Origin: an uncultured Porphyromonadaceae bacterium
GTDB lineage: Bacteria > Bacteroidota > Bacteroidia > Bacteroidales > Muribaculaceae
Assembly (NCBI GenBank): GCA_902493335.1
Contig: CABUPJ010000009.1
Location: 11,687 to 75,686 of the forward strand
DNA length: 64,000 bases
Direction: 5' to 3'
Below are positions 31,796 to 40,167 of the stretch, piece by piece. Below the pieces are notes generated by a model. The model was not told where the DNA came from. It did no database searches and saw nothing but the letters and a program-made list of their open reading frames with translations. Within the stretch, counting starts at the first letter, position 1; every line of letters begins with the position of its first letter. Both the position numbers and the translations under genes were made by a program.

Positions 31796-33232
31796 CTAAT
31801 ATGAAATTGGGCGGTTCTCGAATTCCGACTGACTTATTGTGAAGCCGTCGCGAGCCGCTTTGTTACGGATGCTGCGCATCTCTCGCTGAGCCATTCGGTA
31901 GGAGTTCTTTTGCTTCACATAGGTTGACAGCAAAGCTGACTGGGCTGCAAGCCCCTCCTTTTTGCCATCGGCGTTTTTTGTGGTGTAGCGCGTTATGGAT
32001 TCATAATCCGCACGAGCGCGATCGGCCCATCGGTCATATTGGCCTTGATAATAAGAAAGGCTCTTGGTCGCAGAAACTCCGTTGGAGTTAATGTCTAAGT
32101 CGTCGAAATAAGAGAAATCTTCGTCAGAGATGGCGCCTGAACCGCCTTGCACTGCACTGGATGCAGACAGAAGGGCACTTGCAAGCCGGTTCATAGATTC
32201 GGTAATTGAAGCGACTTTGTTGAATCCATCGGCTTCCTCGGCGTATTTTTCCAGTCCTCTTTGCATACGGTCAGCCCAATACACTGCCTGCTCATAAATC
32301 GGATCGTCCTGCCAACCGATTTCCTCAATATGCTCGACAAGTCCTTTCCAAAAATCACTTCCAATCTTGTAATAAGCAGCAAATTCGTTAGCTTCTTTGC
32401 GGTATATCTCAAACTTGCTGTCCGTATCCATACCAATGGTGTTCGTGGTTCTTGGCGTATTTTCATCTGACCACTGCTCGAACTTGCTTGCCAAAACATA
32501 TGGGTTGCCGGGCACGCGCTTTGCCACTTCCTGAAACTCATAGTATTTTTCCGGGAACTTTATGATTCCGTCCTCGGTGATTGTCCCTGCATATCCACCT
32601 GAAGAAATGGTCTCAACGATGACAGATTCTTTCTTTTCGAGAGGCTCTGTTGTATAACCTAGGGACATCTCAGGTGCTCTGACATAATCTATTCCCTCCT
32701 TTAGCGAAATCTTGTCAAATTCCTTGTTGAGATCATAAAGTGACTTCTTTATATTCAAGTCTTTAATAGGCAATTTCCCTGCAATAACTTTCCCGATGTT
32801 TCCTCCAAGCTTCTTTGGCGGATAATACGGGGAATAATCAACGTTATTATCGAGCCATATCAGCCGTAAGTCGCCGGGGGCTTTCTGAGCCACAATCAAG
32901 TAAGGGTAATCAGGATTACCAACAAAAACGAGATCCTCGAAATCGCCAGGTTTTATGGGATGAGACTCGCGTTTGTAAGTGAACACCTTATTGGTTTGAG
33001 CTTGCCTGTACTTCTTTATTGGACGGAGAAGGTCAACGCCTTTCTTGCCATCTCGTTCATATACACATATTTCAGGGCTACTTAACAAAATACTATCACA
33101 GCCGGAAATAGGTACAAGCACTTCAAACTGATTGAGGAGCCCATGCTTCCCTGGAAACTGACGATCGAAGTATTTAAATCTTATACTTTCATAACTATTA
33201 GGATCTCGCGCTATCGAGTCATAGATTGGCAT
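31796..33232 (-). CDS. WG-repeat-like protein, downstream part of an apparently frameshifted gene
   Basis: 478 residues from the ATG at 33232, with no signal peptide of its own. The N-terminal region looks like continuing WG-type beta repeats: PGKHGLLNQFEVLVPISGCD resembles the KWGLINxxGEVVIPxxYD pattern, followed by VYERDGKKGVDLL. The middle is strand-rich; the last ~170 residues are helical and charged (YEQAVYWADRMQRGLEKYAE; AQREMRSIRNKAARDGFTIS). Its ATG overlaps the TAA of a 57-codon frame that supplies a signal peptide and an opening WG repeat, so the two are probably one gene split by a one-base shift. TAATG coupling could still allow translation. Family call moderate. Confidence 0.6.
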   Translation of the reverse strand: MPIYDSIARDPNSYESIRFKYFDRQFPGKHGLLNQFEVLVPISGCDSILLSSPEICVYERDGKKGVDLLRPIKKYRQAQTNKVFTYKRESHPIKPGDFEDLVFVGNPDYPYLIVAQKAPGDLRLIWLDNNVDYSPYYPPKKLGGNIGKVIAGKLPIKDLNIKKSLYDLNKEFDKISLKEGIDYVRAPEMSLGYTTEPLEKKESVIVETISSGGYAGTITEDGIIKFPEKYYEFQEVAKRVPGNPYVLASKFEQWSDENTPRTTNTIGMDTDSKFEIYRKEANEFAAYYKIGSDFWKGLVEHIEEIGWQDDPIYEQAVYWADRMQRGLEKYAEEADGFNKVASITESMNRLASALLSASSAVQGGSGAISDEDFSYFDDLDINSNGVSATKSLSYYQGQYDRWADRARADYESITRYTTKNADGKKEGLAAQSALLSTYVKQKNSYRMAQREMRSIRNKAARDGFTISQSEFENRPISY

Positions 33233-33405
33233 TACTGCACTTCGCCGTTGACTTTGATTCCCCACAGGCCAGTTTCCTTATCCTGAAAAGCATACGCATC
33301 TCCGAATTTTTTGAATAAAACAGGGCTGATTTCCGCGAATGTGCAGAGGGAACTCAACAGCCAAAGACAGACCACTGCATACTTGATGTAATTTATGATT
33401 GACAT
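33232..33405 (-). CDS. Signal peptide plus first WG-type repeat (5' part of the split gene)
   Basis: 57 residues: MSIINYIKYAVVCLWLLSSL is a signal peptide, then FGDAYAFQDKETGLWGIKVN with GEVQ, a WG-repeat unit, then TAA. The downstream frame (one base shifted) continues with MPIYDSIA, which is what usually follows GEV in such repeats. A promoter lies 24 bases upstream. Intact small protein is possible, but a frameshift is more likely. Confidence 0.55.
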   Translation of the reverse strand: MSIINYIKYAVVCLWLLSSLCTFAEISPVLFKKFGDAYAFQDKETGLWGIKVNGEVQ

Positions 33406-33429
33406 TACGATAATAGATTAATTTTCCTA

Positions 33430-33459
33430 CAAAAATATAGAATATCCCGTAAATCCCAA
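33430..33459 (-). promoter_or_regulatory. Promoter of the split WG-repeat gene (TTG-N19-TATTTTTG)
   Basis: TTG (33459-33457), 19 bases, TATTTTTG (33437-33430). Confidence 0.7.
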
Positions 33460-33576
33460 CATAAACAGTTATATTTCTGCATGAGAAGTGCGAAACCGCC
33501 ATTGCAACACATAAACATTGCGCCAAGATACAGTAGTGCATTAGTCCAATGGATTTTTGGCACCGAAGATTACCTG

Positions 33577-34554
33577 TCAGGGCACAAAGACCGAGATGAT
33601 TTTGCCGTTTCCGTTTGCCGTGACAGCCTTGACGTCGGCCGGGATAAGGACAGTCTCACCGCGGCGCAGGACAGCCCGGGCGCCACCGCTCGTCTCAAGA
33701 GCGAAATCACCGTCGACGGCAAAAAGCACGGTAAACGAGTCGCGGCCCGACAAGTCTATATTCAGGCTGCCGCCGACACCCATCAGGTCGACATTGAAAT
33801 AAGGACAATGTTTCAGCTCGGCTGTCTCGCCGGCAGAGACATCGACGTTGCAGGCATGGATGTCTTTGCTCTTTACGTCGTCGAAGTCGATGGCGTCGAT
33901 AGCCTCGTCGATGTGAAGCTGGCGCGGTTTGCCGTTTTTATCACGGCGGTCGTAGTCGTAGATGCGGTAAGTGATGTCAGAAGCCTGGTGGACCTCAAGA
34001 ATCAGATTGCCGCTGCCCATGCTGTGAACACGGCCAGCAGGGAGAAAAAAGACATCGCCGGGCTTTGTCTCGAATCTGACAAGCGCCTCGACGATCGTAT
34101 TGTCGGTAATGCGTTTTTTTAAAGTCTCGGCGTTAAGACGCTCAGAGAAACCCGAGTAAAGACAAGCCCCTGTCTCCGGGGCTATGCTGTACCATATTTC
34201 GGTCTTGCCGGGAGTGCCGTGACGTTCGGCCGCAAGATCGTCGTCGGGATGCACCTGTATCGAAAGATCATCGGCAGAGTCGATGATTTTGACAACTATA
34301 GGAAATTTGCCGTCAAGCTGTTTCATCAGCCTGCGGCCCATGATTTCATCGCCATAGAGGTCTATAAGGCGCGGAAGAGTCATGCCTTTGAAGTCGCCGT
34401 CGACGACAACAGACTCATAGCCCGGCACCGGCGACAGCTCCCAGCATTCGCCGATATTGTCGCCCTGTGGGGGCAAACCCTTGAATTCGGCGATGCGTCG
34501 TCCGCCCCAGATTACGGGTTTGAATATGTTGTTGAATTTAAATATTGTGTCCAT
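33577..34554 (-). CDS. manA: Mannose-6-phosphate isomerase, class I
   Basis: 325 residues of a cupin-fold zinc enzyme that interconverts mannose-6-P and fructose-6-P, feeding GDP-mannose or taking mannose into glycolysis. Visible: KPVIWGGRRIAEFKG near the start, the zinc-site motif DDLSIQVHPDDDLA (Gln and His), GKTEIWYSI (Glu), and the catalytic-site segment FFLPAGRVHSMGSGNLILEV with a further His. The C-terminal cupin half ends IISVFVP. A TATCTTTG box lies about 54 bases upstream; the gene stands alone. Confidence 0.94.
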   Translation of the reverse strand: MDTIFKFNNIFKPVIWGGRRIAEFKGLPPQGDNIGECWELSPVPGYESVVVDGDFKGMTLPRLIDLYGDEIMGRRLMKQLDGKFPIVVKIIDSADDLSIQVHPDDDLAAERHGTPGKTEIWYSIAPETGACLYSGFSERLNAETLKKRITDNTIVEALVRFETKPGDVFFLPAGRVHSMGSGNLILEVHQASDITYRIYDYDRRDKNGKPRQLHIDEAIDAIDFDDVKSKDIHACNVDVSAGETAELKHCPYFNVDLMGVGGSLNIDLSGRDSFTVLFAVDGDFALETSGGARAVLRRGETVLIPADVKAVTANGNGKIISVFVP

Positions 34555-34608
34555 GTCGTTTTAGGCAATCAGGCCTTCAATATAGCATTTCTGACGCTGT
34601 TTGGCTTG

Positions 34609-34616
34609 CAAAGATA
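34609..34616 (-). promoter_or_regulatory. -7 box (TATCTTTG) of manA
   Basis: TATCTTTG on the minus strand; TTTTG lies 16 bases upstream, closer than usual. Confidence 0.4.
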
Positions 34617-34690
34617 TAACATATCTGCCATTCAAAAGACCTTTTTGGCGATTTTTTTCTTTTGCCGTATCGAGATTTGACGCGTCGGGG

Positions 34691-34717
34691 CCGAAATCAG
34701 GGGCACCCTGATTTCGG
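34691..34717. repeat. Perfect hairpin in a 554-bp intergenic stretch
   Basis: CCGAAATCAGGG (34691-34702), loop GCA, CCCTGATTTCGG (34706-34717). The flanks GGGG and a later CCCC may extend it loosely. There is no T-run, so it is a weak terminator candidate at best. The rest of 34617-35070 is A/T-rich, with several short frames that do not look like genes. Confidence 0.5.
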
Positions 34718-35070
34718 GTACCCCTTTGATTCTTTGAATAAAACGCGTCGTCTGGCATCAGTTGAGGATTACAGCCGCGTTTTCTCCGACTGTTGTGTTG
34801 ACCGGACTGTAAACTCTTGCAAACTGCTTTATAAAAGCTATTGTTCTTTTTGCAGGCATAGTGGCAGTCTCGCTGTCTTTTACTTGGGTTTGTGAATTTT
34901 GAGAAACAAGAGTAGAATTTTTATCCATAGGCAGGGGCTGTTGTTAGGGTTATCATCTGTTGTTTGACTTTATAACGCCGTACTTGTCTTTTTATTGTAA
35001 AATTTTAATTAAAAATCTAACTATCGGCCTGCCATAAAAGTTTCGTCAGACGTTATTTAAAATAATAATG

Positions 35071-35078
35071 TAAATTTG
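35071..35078 (+). promoter_or_regulatory. -7 box (TAAATTTG) of the metallopeptidase/ribD operon
   Basis: TAAATTTG about 30 bases before the ATG at 35109; no clear TTG at -33. Confidence 0.45.
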
Positions 35079-35108
35079 CATCGGTAAAAACAAGCCACAA
35101 AGAACCTC

Positions 35109-35981
35109 ATGAGACTTAACGGACGAAGAAACAGCAGCAATATAAGCGACCGGCGCGGTATATCGGGTCGCTCTATCGGCATAGGAGGAGGCATCGTCGG
35201 CGTCATAGCCGCAATCGTGATAACCCTTATGTCGGGAGGCAGCATCGGCGACGTCATAGGCAATGTCGCCGGACAGTATCTCAGCGGCAACGTCACTACC
35301 GAGAGCGACGGCCGACTGTCAGCCGAAGACGAACGTCTCGCCGACCTTGCATCAAAAGTGCTCGCAGGCACCGAAGACGTGTGGACCCGCGAATTCAGAC
35401 GACAGGGATGGGGCGAATACGAGTGTCCGCAAATGGTGCTCTACTCCGGCGCAGTCAGCTCGGGATGCGGCCACGCCACATCACAATCGGGCCCGTTTTA
35501 CTGCCCTGCCGACCGGACTGTCTATATAGACCTCGATTTCTTCAAGAGCATGGAGAGCCAGATCGGCGCTTCGGGCGACTTCGCCTATGCCTATGTCATC
35601 GCCCATGAAGTCGGACACCACGTCCAGAATCTGCTCGGCACTCTCGACCAGGCGCATACAGCCATGGCACAGGCAAGCGAGAAAGAGTCCAACAGAATAA
35701 GCGTCAGACTCGAGCTTCAGGCAGATTTCTATGCGGGTGTCTGGGCTTATAACGACAACGAGATGTTCGGCTCGATCGAGCCGGGAGACATAGAAGACGC
35801 CGTCAGCGCCGCATCGAAAATCGGCGACGATTACCTGCAGCGCAAAGCGTATGGCTATGAAATTCCCGACGCCTTCAACCACGGACGGTCTGAGCAGCGG
35901 GTAAGATGGCTGACCAAAGGCATTGAGACAGGCGACCCGCTTGAGGGGGACACTTTTTCCATAAACTACTCATCCCTATGA
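35109..35981 (+). CDS. Neutral zinc metallopeptidase family protein (YpfJ-like)
   Basis: 290 residues. The N-terminal RRNSSNISDRR and a membrane helix (SIGIGGGIVGVIAAIVITLM) are typical of YpfJ/KPN_02809 proteins. The catalytic domain has CGHATSQSGPFYCPADRTVY, then the zinc motif IAHEVGHHVQNLLG and later LELQADFYAGVWAY, which carries the third-ligand Glu/Asp region. Biochemical function is little known. It overlaps ribD by four bases (ATGA), a curious but probably incidental coupling. Confidence 0.92.
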   Translation: MRLNGRRNSSNISDRRGISGRSIGIGGGIVGVIAAIVITLMSGGSIGDVIGNVAGQYLSGNVTTESDGRLSAEDERLADLASKVLAGTEDVWTREFRRQGWGEYECPQMVLYSGAVSSGCGHATSQSGPFYCPADRTVYIDLDFFKSMESQIGASGDFAYAYVIAHEVGHHVQNLLGTLDQAHTAMAQASEKESNRISVRLELQADFYAGVWAYNDNEMFGSIEPGDIEDAVSAASKIGDDYLQRKAYGYEIPDAFNHGRSEQRVRWLTKGIETGDPLEGDTFSINYSSL

Positions 35982-37000
35982 ACGACATCAACGACAAATA
36001 CATGCTCAGAGCCCTGGAGCTCGCGCGACACGCCATAGGCACGACGACACCCAACCCTATGGTCGGCGCCGTCATCGCCGGTCCCGACGGAACCATCATA
36101 GGCGAAGGCTACACGTCGCCCCCAGGCGGCCCGCACGCAGAAGTCAACGCCGTCAACTCGGTCGCCGACCCGAAGGCACTCAAAGACGCCACCATGTATG
36201 TCACCCTCGAGCCGTGCAGCCACTGGGGCCGCACACCGCCTTGCGCCGAAATGATTATCCGCCGCGGCATTCCCCGTGTCGTCGTCGGTGCCGTAGACCC
36301 CTTCGACAAGGTCAGCGGACGCGGCATCGCCATGCTCCGTGACGCAGGAGTCGACGTTGTCACCGGTGTCATGGCCGAAGAAAGCCGGCGCATCAACGCC
36401 TTCTTTTTCACCGCCCACACCCTTGGACGCCCGTTTGTGACACTAAAATGGGCTCAGAGCCGTGACCGATATATCGACATCCGCCGCGACCCCGCCGTCA
36501 TGCCACCCGCTGCGATTTCAACTGCCGTCACACGTCTCATGACCCACCGCCTGCGCAGTCTCCACGACGCCGTCATCGTCGGCTCGTCGACCGTCATCGC
36601 CGACAACCCGCGCCTCGACACACGTTTCTGGCCATGGCGCAAGCCGCTCCCCGTCATACTCGACCGCCGGAGACGCATCGGTCCCGAATGGCGCGTCACA
36701 CAGGATGAGCATCTTATCATAAGCGAATACGGCGACGTCGGCGACCTTCTGTCAATACTTTACAAGCGTCACGGCATCACCTCGGTACTCGTCGAGGGAG
36801 GCGCCGAAGTGTTGCGGTCGTTCATCGCCTCGGGATTATGGGATGCGGCGCGTGTCGAAACCTCGCCCGTAGCATTCGGCGACAGAGGCGGCGTAACAGC
36901 CCCCGTCATAGAACGAAAACCGGTGATGTGCCTGACAGTCGGCCCCAACACCTTTAGTTTTTATTCGCAAAACGAGCTTGTCGACGTTAAAAACCTATAA
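35978..37000 (+). CDS. ribD: Riboflavin biosynthesis deaminase/reductase RibD
   Basis: 340 residues, bifunctional. The N-terminal deaminase has the zinc motifs PPGGPHAEVNAV and TLEPCSHWGRTPPCAEMII, plus GVVGAVDPF-like VVVGAVDPFDKVSGRG. The C-terminal reductase domain shows RPFVTLKWAQSRD, DAVIVGSSTVIADNPRLDTR and VLVEGGAEVLRSFI. It carries out steps 2 and 3 of flavin synthesis from GTP. No other rib genes are in the window. Start at 35978 overlaps the metallopeptidase stop. Confidence 0.95.
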   Translation: MNDINDKYMLRALELARHAIGTTTPNPMVGAVIAGPDGTIIGEGYTSPPGGPHAEVNAVNSVADPKALKDATMYVTLEPCSHWGRTPPCAEMIIRRGIPRVVVGAVDPFDKVSGRGIAMLRDAGVDVVTGVMAEESRRINAFFFTAHTLGRPFVTLKWAQSRDRYIDIRRDPAVMPPAAISTAVTRLMTHRLRSLHDAVIVGSSTVIADNPRLDTRFWPWRKPLPVILDRRRRIGPEWRVTQDEHLIISEYGDVGDLLSILYKRHGITSVLVEGGAEVLRSFIASGLWDAARVETSPVAFGDRGGVTAPVIERKPVMCLTVGPNTFSFYSQNELVDVKNL

Positions 37001-37034
37001 AAACCTCCAAAAAAAAGCGATTTGCCGCCCCGAG

Positions 37035-37066
37035 TTTGCCCTATTTAGACTGAAATTATAACTTTG
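37035..37066 (+). promoter_or_regulatory. Promoter of the DUF6242/PorG-like/uppS/bamA run (TTTG-N20-TAACTTTG)
   Basis: TTTG at 37035-37038, 20 bases, TAACTTTG at 37059-37066; leader about 30 bases to the ATG at 37101. Confidence 0.85.
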
Positions 37067-37100
37067 TAGTTTGAAAATAAACTACGACACATCATATAAG

Positions 37101-38630
37101 ATGAAAAAACTTTTAATTGGTCTGACGGCTGCCGCCGTTCTCGCAGGGGCTGCAGGCTGCAACTCAGACTCCGAATACGATATGACACTCCCGTCGAGCG
37201 TCATGGTGACATCGTTCTCGCTCACCGACGACGACAATGTGCTCAGCAACCTCGATTCTGTATTCTTCTCGATAGACCTCAACAAAGGCCTGATATTCAA
37301 CGCTGACTCTATGCCTTACGGCACAAAGACCGACAAGCTCATACCAGTCATCGTCACCAACGGTGTCAGCGCGGCTCAATTAATCGTCACAAGACCGGGA
37401 AAGGCCGACACTGTCTACAACTACCTCGAAAACTCGACCGACTCGATCGACTTCAGCAACGGTCCCGTGACCCTGCGTCTGCAATCGCTCAGCGGCAGCA
37501 CAACAAAAGACTATAAGATTTATGTCAATGTCCACAAGGTCAAGGGCGACTCTCTCGTCTGGAACCGGCTCGAACGCACGTCGCTGCCTTCTCTCTTCAG
37601 CGTCGTCAACAGCCAGCAGACAGTAAAGTGCGGCAATACAATCTATTGCCTCACCAAATATGACAACCGTTACTCGATGGCCTCGTCAGACGACCCCGTC
37701 TCGGGCGAGTGGGACAAAACCGAGGTGACATTTGCCTTCAGACCCGTCATCGCATCGCTTTCAGCGACCGACGACGCCCTCTATATCCTTGACGAATCGA
37801 AACATCTCTACCGCTCCGTTGACGGCGGTCATTCATGGACTGCCACAGGCGTCAGCGTCGACCACATCTATGGCGGTTATGAAACCACCCTTATATGCGG
37901 ACGCACCGACGGCAGCCGCGTCACCACAGTCGAATACCCCTCGATGAAGACCACACTGATGCCTGCCGGCTTCCCAGCCTCATCCACCTCGATGCCGATA
38001 AAATACAGCTTCGAGATGAGCACGACGCCCCAGCTCATGATTGTCGGCGGCCGTCTGCCCGACAACAGCATGACCGCCGCCACATGGAGCTACGACGGCA
38101 GCGCCTGGGCCTGTGTGGGCAAAGGCGAATCTGAGATGGCTCTCGGCGACATGACAGTAGTGCCCTACTTCGCCTTCTCGCACAACAATGCATGGGTCTT
38201 CAGCAAATATTCTGTCCTGCTTGCGTTCGGCGGTTTTGACAAAAACGGCAAGAACCAGAAGACGACATACATCTCTTATGACTATGGCGCCACGTGGCGT
38301 CGCGCAGACACCATGCTGCAGCTTCCCGACTACGTGCCGGCCATGCGCAACGCCCGCGGTTTCATCGTCGAAAAAACGATGAAAGCCGACGCAGCCGACG
38401 CTCAGAGCTGGAAAACATATCCGCCCGTCAGCCTCCGTTCAGGATGGTCATTTGTCGACACTCCCGTGCAGCCCGTCTACGGCGCTCTCTCGCCACTCGT
38501 CAGCGAGCCGGTTGTCGAGTGGGAGTGTCCCTATATATATGTCTTCGGCGGCGAAGGCGACCAGTCTCAGACTTATAACACAGTATGGCGCGCCGTCATC
38601 AACCGTCTGACATTCAAACCCATTATCTAA
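37101..38630 (+). CDS. DUF6242-family lipoprotein (beta-propeller-like)
   Basis: 509 residues. The lipobox is AAGC at about residue 20 after MKKLLIGLTAAAVLAG. The N-terminal ~140 residues form the DUF6242 module (VMVTSFSLTDDDNVLSNLDS ... SMPYGTKTDKLIPVIVTNGV). The rest has repeated strand units with GG/W motifs (LYRSVDGGHSWTATGV; LLAFGGFDKNGKNQKT; YIYVFGGEGDQSQTYN), as in kelch/BNR-type propellers. Function unknown; the family is Bacteroidales-specific to my knowledge. The ATG at 37101 is chosen because it begins the signal peptide. The next gene starts 9 bases after its stop. Confidence 0.88.
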   Translation: MKKLLIGLTAAAVLAGAAGCNSDSEYDMTLPSSVMVTSFSLTDDDNVLSNLDSVFFSIDLNKGLIFNADSMPYGTKTDKLIPVIVTNGVSAAQLIVTRPGKADTVYNYLENSTDSIDFSNGPVTLRLQSLSGSTTKDYKIYVNVHKVKGDSLVWNRLERTSLPSLFSVVNSQQTVKCGNTIYCLTKYDNRYSMASSDDPVSGEWDKTEVTFAFRPVIASLSATDDALYILDESKHLYRSVDGGHSWTATGVSVDHIYGGYETTLICGRTDGSRVTTVEYPSMKTTLMPAGFPASSTSMPIKYSFEMSTTPQLMIVGGRLPDNSMTAATWSYDGSAWACVGKGESEMALGDMTVVPYFAFSHNNAWVFSKYSVLLAFGGFDKNGKNQKTTYISYDYGATWRRADTMLQLPDYVPAMRNARGFIVEKTMKADAADAQSWKTYPPVSLRSGWSFVDTPVQPVYGALSPLVSEPVVEWECPYIYVFGGEGDQSQTYNTVWRAVINRLTFKPII

Positions 38631-38639
38631 GTCATCCTG

Positions 38640-39338
38640 ATGAAGCGTTCCGGCTGCATAACCGTCTCGATTGTCACACTGTTCCTTGTCATGCTGCTGC
38701 CTGCGGCTGCCGGGGCGCAGTCTGCCCCCTATAAGTTTGACTTCGGGGCACAGCTCGGCATGAGCGGCTATCTCGGCGACGCAAACCGCGCATCACTGCT
38801 GAAGCATCCCGGATTCGACGGCGAACTTTCGTTCAGATATATCCCCAACACCCGTTTCGCGATCCGCGGCGTGCTGTCGGTTCTCGGCCTCAGCGGCGAC
38901 ACAGCCGACATGGACAATGTCCTGCCCGGCGGCGCAAGCTACAGTTTCACATCGACCGTCTACGACCTCGGCGCCCGCGGCGAATTCAACTTCTTCGCCT
39001 ACGGCATCGGCGAAACCTACAAACGCCTCAAACGATGGACGCCCTATCTGACTCTCGGCATCGGGGTGGCAATGTCGTCGTCGGGCGGCAAGACATCGTT
39101 TGCCCCCACCCTCCCGATGGGCGCAGGCATCAAATTCAAACTCAAAGAGCGCATCAACCTCGGTCTCGAATTCACCATGACAAAAGCCTTCGGCGACAAA
39201 TTCGACGGCCCCGTGCTGAACGATCTCAACGGCATAAAAACAGCATTTTATAAAGATACCGACTGGTATTCGCGGCTGACCATAGGCATCAGCTATGAAT
39301 TTGGCAAACGCTGCGAGACCTGTCATTACGTCGACTAA
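38640..39338 (+). CDS. PorG-like outer-membrane beta-barrel protein (DUF6089)
   Basis: 232 residues. Signal peptide (VTLFLVMLLPAAAGAQS), then alternating strands of a small barrel: FDFGAQLGMSGYLGDANR, FRYIPNTRFAIRGVLSVLGL, RWTPYLTLGIGVAMSSS, and a final LTIGISYEFGKRCETCHYVD. The pattern and position upstream of uppS and bamA match the DUF6089/PorG-like protein of Bacteroidales. PorG is part of type IX secretion in Porphyromonas; whether this one serves that system cannot be told here. Confidence 0.82.
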   Translation: MKRSGCITVSIVTLFLVMLLPAAAGAQSAPYKFDFGAQLGMSGYLGDANRASLLKHPGFDGELSFRYIPNTRFAIRGVLSVLGLSGDTADMDNVLPGGASYSFTSTVYDLGARGEFNFFAYGIGETYKRLKRWTPYLTLGIGVAMSSSGGKTSFAPTLPMGAGIKFKLKERINLGLEFTMTKAFGDKFDGPVLNDLNGIKTAFYKDTDWYSRLTIGISYEFGKRCETCHYVD

Positions 39339-39347
39339 CCAACGAGC

Positions 39348-40100
39348 ATGATATCAATGGCAGACAACGATATAAACATCAATCCCGACAACATCCCGCG
39401 CCATGTGGCAATAATCATGGACGGCAACGGCCGATGGGCCAAAGCTCGCGGACTTGACCGCTCAGAAGGACACGTCGAGGGCGTCAACACCGTCAGACGC
39501 ATCACCGAGGAGGCATCGGCCATGGGCATCGGCTATCTGACGCTCTACACCTTCTCGACCGAAAACTGGAACCGTCCCAAAGAAGAAGTCGACGCTCTGA
39601 TGCACCTCATCGTCATCGCCATCGAACGCGAGACGCCCGACCTGATAAAGAACAACGTGCGCCTCACGATGATCGGCGACATCAACAGCCTGCCCGACGA
39701 AGCCCGTCAGCGTCTCGAGCGCTGCTTTGCCGACACCTCGGCCTGCAACGGCCTCACCCTCGTGCTGGCCCTGAGCTATTCGTCGCGCTGGGAGATTGTC
39801 GAGGCCGCGCGCAGGCTTGCCGCACGTGCCGCCGCCGGAGAGATAAAACCCGGCGACATCGACGCCTCGATGTTCTCTGACAGCCTTTCGACTGCCGGCA
39901 TGCCCGACCCCGACCTGCTTATACGCACCGGCGGCGACCAGCGCGTCAGCAACTTCATGCTCTGGCAGATCGCCTACTCCGAGCTGTATATCACACCGAC
40001 ATACTGGCCCGACTTCAGCGGCTCTGACTTCAGGCTCGCCATTGCCGAATATCAGAAACGACAGCGGCGCTTCGGTCTGACAGGCGACCAGGTCAGCTGA
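39348..40100 (+). CDS. uppS: Isoprenyl (undecaprenyl) diphosphate synthase
   Basis: 250 residues. It makes the C55 carrier lipid for peptidoglycan and O-antigen by cis-condensation of isopentenyl units. Motifs: VAIIMDGNGRWAKARG (catalytic Asp), TLYTFSTENWNRPKEEV, and PDLLIRTGGDQRVSNFMLWQ with YSELYITPTYWPDF (metal-binding Glu/Asp). Met1 or Met4 (39357) may be the start. Usual position in Bacteroidales directly before bamA. Confidence 0.95.
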   Translation: MISMADNDININPDNIPRHVAIIMDGNGRWAKARGLDRSEGHVEGVNTVRRITEEASAMGIGYLTLYTFSTENWNRPKEEVDALMHLIVIAIERETPDLIKNNVRLTMIGDINSLPDEARQRLERCFADTSACNGLTLVLALSYSSRWEIVEAARRLAARAAAGEIKPGDIDASMFSDSLSTAGMPDPDLLIRTGGDQRVSNFMLWQIAYSELYITPTYWPDFSGSDFRLAIAEYQKRQRRFGLTGDQVS

Positions 40101-40167
40101 CAGATTATAATATATTAGAATATCAAATACGATAAACCACCATACCACGACATTCATCATTTCGACT

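Noticed and set aside
34662..34895. 77-codon plus-strand frame in the manA-metallopeptidase gap
   Set aside because: Runs through the perfect hairpin and has no promoter or motif; possibly a relic but not supportable.
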